Positions 58,454 through 64,000 of a DNA stretch of 64,000 nt are shown here, piece by piece. The translations under genes were made by a program, and so were the position numbers. Every line of letters starts with the position of its first letter. Position 1 is the stretch's first letter. The notes beneath the pieces were generated by a model. It was not told where the DNA came from, did no database searches, and worked only from the letters and a program-made list of their open reading frames with translations. This DNA comes from Akebia trifoliata (taxonomy: Eukaryota; Streptophyta; Magnoliopsida; Ranunculales; Lardizabalaceae), in the NCBI GenBank assembly GCA_017979445.1, contig CM030714.1, positions 42,574,826 to 42,638,825 of the forward strand, written 5' to 3'.

Positions 58454-59236
58454 CTCGTGGTACTGGTCAATAACGAGTACTACTATTCATCGTTGGGTAA
58501 TTTTTCATTTATTGAGGATATATATTTGTCTTTATTTGGTGAAATGATGTAATCTGTAACAAAGAATTTTCTCTTTATAATGGAATTGGTGTAGATCCAT
58601 AGATGTACCTCAATCATGAGAGTAGATGTACCTCAATCATGAGAGAACCAAGTAAATCTATGTGTTTGTGTGATATTTCACCTTTATTTATTTTCTTATT
58701 TATTGTTACTTGGATTGGTTTGGTTACAACAAAATTATGCTCATTTTGAAATCTAACAAAATACTACTATTTCTTTAATTTATAATACCATTGAATTTTT
58801 AATTTAAAAATTAAACACTCTAATGAGTGTCCAGAGATATTAAGTTAATGATCAAAATGTTTGAAACTTTTAATACATCATCAAAATGCATGTCTAGTGA
58901 AGCTGTTTAGTCACCTCACTAGATGTCTTAAAGCGTTACTAACCATAGTCACAAAGTGTGAGTATGGGTTTAAATTGGCAAAGGGAAAACTACAGAAAAA
59001 AAACATTAAAAACCAAAAAAAAGGTGGGGGAAAACGATGAAAATAAATGATAAAAAATCTATTAAAATATATATCTAATGAAACTTCATAGAATTAATAT
59101 TTCTACATTTATGAATTACCAAATTATGTTATGCATCAAATCCGACGTTTAAAAGGAGAAAGAAAATATTTAAAAAAAATTTCCTAGGAGGGAAAAATGA
59201 GAAAAAGTTGGAAAAAAGAGAAAAAAAATTGGCAAT
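58454..59236. other. Intergenic, nothing recognised
   Basis: AT-rich sequence with a short 24-bp direct repeat (GTAGATGTACCTCAATCATG, at about 58,600 and 58,623). No gene family recognised. Confidence 0.4.
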
Positions 59237-60709
59237 TTTTGTGACAAAAGAAAAAGTCATAATTTTTTACCGTTTTAATAATTAGGGGTGTAAGTCGCGA
59301 TTTTCAAAATGCAACTTTTTTAAAAAATCACCGATTTTTATGACTATGTTACTAATCACTGTCATTAAATAATTAATTTTGAGAGCTGCTATTGGCACCC
59401 AAAGACGTCTTCTTCATGAGGTTAAGTTGGTCTTGGCCATCTCGAGAACCCTTAGGGGGATTAAAAATGATTTTGTTGTTAACAAATGAACGTATCAAAC
59501 TGTTAAATCAACAACAAGCTGCCATGTGTCCCTAAAAAAGTAAAGTTATTTGTTAGAAAGTGAGCAAAAATTAATCTATAAATAAACATCCCTAATTTAT
59601 CACATTCGATGTTATAATCTATAAATAAACAATCTTTTGGCATAAGTTGACAATAATGGAGTTCATTTTAGGATTTGCCTCAACTCCCATTATTTCAATT
59701 CCAACTCTCACTCCCTCGATTCTACCCTCTAAATAGGCCTAAAACGTACTCATACATATAGGTTTGCTCTTTCTTTGACTAAAATACTTTATTGTTCCAA
59801 ATTTTCAATCAACATTCATAATTAAATTAACTGAACTATTACGAAGAGAGCTACAATTGCAAGGTAGTTTCTTTCAACATTACCAAATTTGTTACTTGGT
59901 AGACATTGTGGCCTTCCTGATCTTGCATTCATTGGATAGTTGCTTGGCGAAGTGAGAAAGGGCTTCTTCATTGGTGCTCTCTCCTTCAACCTCCTCAAAC
60001 TTTCCTATCGTCAAATTTACCCTTGACACTGGTTTCTTAAGAAGATCCTTACCAATCTGCACTAGATTTAACAAGTTCTCTTTTGTGGCAATGTCCACTG
60101 ACGAGGCAGTTCCTGTTAATGTGTCATCCTAAATTAATCACACCAATAATAGAAAAATAATTCAAAGCTACAATGCATAACATAAATAACAATACTAGAA
60201 AAATAATTCAAGAAAATCAATAGAATATGATCACGAGGAGTTCGTTGTCCCATTCCGATATTTCTGATTCAAGGAAAAGTAATTTACAAGTTAAACTACT
60301 ATGGATTGTCAACTTTAACTATTAACTTGATTATTACATTCACTTGTTAAAAGTTTCAAAAGAAAGATGATCTTTTGTCCGAATGGTCCACAATGCAAAG
60401 GAGTTTCTATTGATCTGCGTGTATTGAAAACAATCCCAACGTGATCTAATATGGGCATTTTCATAAATTTATATTGCCTTTCAATACATGTGGACCCAAT
60501 GAGAATGTGAGGGTTTCCAAGAACAAACTCAATGCAAAGTGACCATCTTCACCAAAAATCAACCCTACATCCTTCTATAAGCAAGGGGAGATAATCATTA
60601 AATGTGATGGAATAATCTCAATTTCCTCTCTAGTTATTAGAAGAAGAAATAATATTTAGTAGTTAAGGAATTGAGAGCAAATATGAATAATTTTGGTTGT
60701 GAGAAACCA
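59237..60709. repeat. 1.47-kb tandem duplication, unit 1
   Basis: This unit and the next (60,710-62,180) are direct copies. Each begins TTTTGTGACAAAAG and ends near GTTGTGAGAAAC, and each carries the same patatin last exon. Outside the exon they differ mostly by single-base gains and losses, many in homopolymer runs (GGGGGA against GGGGA, AAAAAAG against AAAAAG), with few substitutions. Confidence 0.9.
59892..60128 (-). pseudogene. Extra copy of the patatin-like last exon
   Basis: A 237-bp exon with acceptor ATTTAG at its 5' side, encoding DDTLTGTASSVDIATKENLL, then NLVQIGKDLLKKPVSRVNL and a tail ending KATMSTK. This is the C-terminal region of plant patatin-like proteins. It is base-for-base the same, as far as I can see, as 61,359-61,595 in the second tandem unit. 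It has no upstream exons of its own, so it is a stranded exon or an assembly duplicate. Confidence 0.8.
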
Positions 60710-62180
60710 TTTTGTGACAAAAGAAAAAGTCATAATTTTTTACCGTTTTAATAATTAGGGGTGGTAAGTCGCGATTTTCAAAATGCAACTTTTTAAAAAA
60801 ATCACCGATTTTTATGACTATGTTACTATCACTGTCATTAAATAATTAATTTGAGAGGTGCTATTGGCACCCAAAGACGTCTTCTTCATGAGGTTAAGTT
60901 GGTCTTGCCATCTCGAGAAACCCTTAGGGGATTAAAATGATTTTGTTGTTAACAACTGAACGTATCAAACTGTTAAAATCAACAACAAGCTGCCATGTGT
61001 CCCTAAAAAGTAAAGTTATTTGTTAGAAAGTGAGCAAAAATTAATCTATAAATAAACATCCCTAATTTATCACATTCGATGTTATAATCTATAAATAAAC
61101 AATCGTTTGGCATAAGTTGACAATAATGGAGTTCATTTTTAGGATTTGCCTCAACTCCCATTATTTCAATTCCAACTCTCACTCCCTCGATTCTACCCTC
61201 TAAATAGGCCTAAAACGTACTCATACATATAGGTTTGCTCTTTCTTTGACTAAAATACTTTATTGTTCCAATTTTCAATCAACATTCATAATTAAATTAA
61301 CGAACTATTACAAAGAGAGCTACAATTGCAAGGTAGTTTCTTTCACATTACCAAATTTTTACTTGGTAGACATTGTGGCCTTCCTGATCTTGCATTCATT
61401 GGATAGTTGCTTGGCGAAGTGAGAAAGGGCTTCTTCATTGGTGCTCTCTCCTTCAACCTCCTCAAACTTTCCTATCGTCAAATTTACCCTTGACACTGGT
61501 TTCTTAAGAAGATCCTTACCAATCTGCACTAGATTTAACAAGTTCTCTTTTGTGGCAATGTCCACTGACGAGGCAGTTCCTGTTAATGTGTCATCCTAAA
61601 TTAATCACACCAATAATAGAAAAATAATTCAAAGCTACAATGCAATAACATAAATAACAATACTAGAAAAATAATTCAAGAAAAATCAATAGAATATGAT
61701 CACGAGGAGTTCGTTGTCCATTCCGATATTTCTGATTCAAGGAAAAGTAATTTACAAGTTAAACTACTATGGATTGTCAACTTTAACTATTAACTTGATT
61801 ATTACATTCACTTGGTTAAAAGTTTCAAAAGAAAGATGATCTTTTGTCCGAATGGTCTCACAATGCAAAGGAGTTTCTATTGATCTGCGTGTATTGAAAA
61901 CAATCCCAACGTGATCTAATATGGGCATTTTCATAAATTTATATTGCCTTTCAATACATGTGGACCAATGAGAATGTGAGGGTTTCCAAGAACAAACTCA
62001 ATGCAAAGTGACCATCTTCACCAAAAATCAACCCTACATCCTTCTATAAGCAAGGGGAGATGATCATTAAATGTGATGGAATAATCTCAATTTCCTCCCT
62101 AGTTATTAGAAGAAGAAAATAATATTTTAGTAGTTTAAGGAATTGAGAGCAAATATGAATAAATTTTGGTTGTGAGAAAC
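60710..62180. repeat. 1.47-kb tandem duplication, unit 2
   Basis: Second unit of the tandem pair. It is the one joined to the rest of the inverted patatin-like pseudogene through the intron at 61,596-62,503, which shares sequence with the intron after exon 5 of copy 1 (25,098-25,210). Confidence 0.9.
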
Positions 62181-63807
62181 ACATTTTTAGGTAGATTTTA
62201 ATAAAAGAACAAGATTGGTGCAAAAAATCAACAGTTTGGAGCTAAAATTTGGTCCAATTCGATCATTTAGCATCAGTAAAAAGGTTTGGCATCCAATACT
62301 TGATCCTTGGCATATGAAAAAATATGTACATTATAGTGTGCATATAGTGTTTAATGGATCAAAACCCAACCTAATCTGGTTGGGTTTGAAGTAGAGTTTT
62401 AAAATCTGATGAGGATCTGAACTGATTTTGATCTTTCTCTAATTTTTACAGAAATAAATAAATTTCGATTCAATCATTTTACTTAGACAGCATGGCTTGG
62501 TACCTGAATTCAGAGATAGTTCTTCTTGGATTGATTAGCTTGGAACAGAACAGAAGCATGAATGTCAATCACATCTGAGTTTGCATCAGTGAAAATATCG
62601 ATCAAGGGTGTGTGTCCACTATTATATAACCATCCAAGCATGCCCTACTTGGTGGCCGCAGCTGCACTATATCTCTCTTCAAAGTGACTTGTCCCAGTCC
62701 CACGGGAAAGTATTTGGAAACTAGTGAAAGATGAGAAATTTGGATTGAATTTCAAAATCTCCTCCGCGATATGGCTCATGGCAGGTAGTGCCCGCAGAGT
62801 TATAATAAGTCATACATTTGATGTGCCCCAGAAGTTCGACACTTTCAAGTAAAAAAAAACTGCCTATATTCATTGGCTCGTGTTAAGGACATTCATATAT
62901 TTAGCTGGCACACCCATTTTCACATGGGCACCCACATTTTATTTCCGACTTATTGATTTTAGCAGGGGCAACCCACATTTTAGGCAGTAATTTTGTTTTG
63001 TTTTGTTTTGTTTTTTTTTTTTTTCAGGAGAAAAAAAAAACTCCTTTCTTGACATAAGATCGAAAGTTTTGTAGGCAGTGTCGACAGGATCTTGTCGACA
63101 CCATTCAAGGCCATGTCGACAAGGTCATAACGACACTAACCGAAAATTTGAAAAAAATGTGTGGGTGCCCAAATCTAGCCCCCACTTAAGCAAGAATTCG
63201 GTTCTTAAAACATACATTGTGCCCAAGCTAAATTGTTGGGCACTTTCACATTGGTCATATTCATTTTGATATTTAGTTATTTTTTACTTTAAAAAAAAAA
63301 AAAAAAGTATGTAGGTCACATTCATAATTTTATTGTATGAAATTCACTAGGTAATAAAGGTAAATTCAGTAAAATGATGTAACCATTTGGTAAAAATAAA
63401 TAAGACGATACAATCACATGTGCCCCATTTTTTATTTTCTTCCTATAAATTTCTAATGCATGTAACTATCATTGTGCATGGACTAAAGTCTCGTGGTCGA
63501 ATTTCATGAGATATAGCAGATTATTTGCTGCAACCCCACCATCAATGAGGTCGAAGCTTTGAGTTTTTCCTGTAGAGTCTTTCATCTCGAAGTAATGTGC
63601 TGGGAGATATGTAGGTGCAGCAGAGGTACTGATCGAGGTAGATATCGGATAATTTAGCATCATTGGCGACATCAGTTTTGGCCTGTACATATTTGTAAAA
63701 AAATGTGAAAAACTTTGTTGGATTGAAAATTGGAAGAATTAGAGAATATATTGTTACCCCAAAGGCCGTGTTAAACAAACCCTTCGCCCAACTAAAGAAA
63801 CCATTTT
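61359..63807 (-). pseudogene. Patatin-like lipid acyl hydrolase pseudogene, copy 2 (inverted)
   Basis: On the minus strand, in order: part of exon 3 (NGFFSWAKGLFNTAFG, from 63,807), with its middle deleted; exon 4 (63,517-63,682), with the catalytic [10 protein letters not shown] but four extra bases that shift the frame; exon 5 (62,504-62,791), missing five residues and with a stop where the family has Trp (ATK*GMLGWLY) and another replacing Arg in NYLRIQ; and the last exon (61,359-61,595), intact. The acceptor of exon 3 (CAG to TAA), the donor of exon 4 (GT to CT) and the acceptor of exon 5 (AG to GG) are also damaged. The 5' part lies beyond the right edge. It is a relative of copy 1 in opposite orientation. 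Confidence 0.88.
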
Positions 63808-64000
63808 TATGATCATCAATCACAAAATGTCAATGAAACTACATTGGATGCAAATTAGGCCAACAAAGTGGATGGTTAAGATCACCTCTTGTGTGCAATG
63901 TTCTATAATTTAGACTTAGTGAGCTTAAATTGTCACAATTTTTTTCTTAACACAAGTGGTACTTAAAACTGTATACAACACACCAAATCATAGTCACAAA

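Overview
This is AT-rich nuclear DNA from a flowering plant, most likely a eudicot. The signs are spliced genes with GT/AG introns, plant-specific families (family-1 UDP-glycosyltransferases, patatin-like lipases, DUF247, phytocyanin, p24) and dense LTR, CACTA, PIF/Harbinger and foldback transposon debris. I cannot name the species.

Left part (1-32,740): a secondary-metabolite glycosyltransferase (UGT) locus built from three related blocks, all with the UGT on the minus strand. Copy A (7,412-8,853) is a pseudogene with three frameshifts. Copies C (11,609-13,042) and B (29,330-30,772) are intact single-exon genes of 477 and 480 residues. Blocks A and B also share about 2 kb of flank that begins inside an indole-3-glycerol phosphate synthase (IGPS) fragment. 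Block A is split by a 5.25-kb PIF/Harbinger-type element (1,990-7,240) whose empty site is preserved in both other blocks. Between C and B lies a decayed patatin-like gene (16,268-25,097). Its fourth intron has grown to 7.1 kb, with two solo LTRs, a LINE scrap and a CACTA end inside it. It is followed directly by an IGPS pseudogene and by truncated phytocyanin and DUF247 pieces.

Middle (32,741-49,170): a gene-poor stretch of foldback elements, then the two best-preserved housekeeping genes. One is a four-exon p24 beta-type cargo receptor (38,491-42,309, plus strand). The other is a four-exon AlkB-homologue-2 DNA repair dioxygenase (46,989-49,170, minus strand). A second PIF/Harbinger-like element and a Ty3/gypsy reverse-transcriptase scrap lie between them.

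Right part (49,171-64,000): almost all mobile DNA. It holds a 229-bp hAT-type MITE with a perfect 8-bp target duplication, several foldback MITEs and a 5.05-kb CACTA element (53,403-58,453) carrying a 63-bp tandem repeat. Next comes a 1.47-kb tandem duplication whose copies differ mainly by one-base indels, including many in homopolymer runs. It contains the last exon of a second, inverted patatin-like pseudogene that runs off the right edge.

I found no sign of an unknown multi-gene system. The most informative points are the datable transposon insertions, the birth and death of UGT copies, a zinc-ribbon (GIR1-like) gene fragment inside a transposon, and a probable assembly artefact at 59-62 kb.
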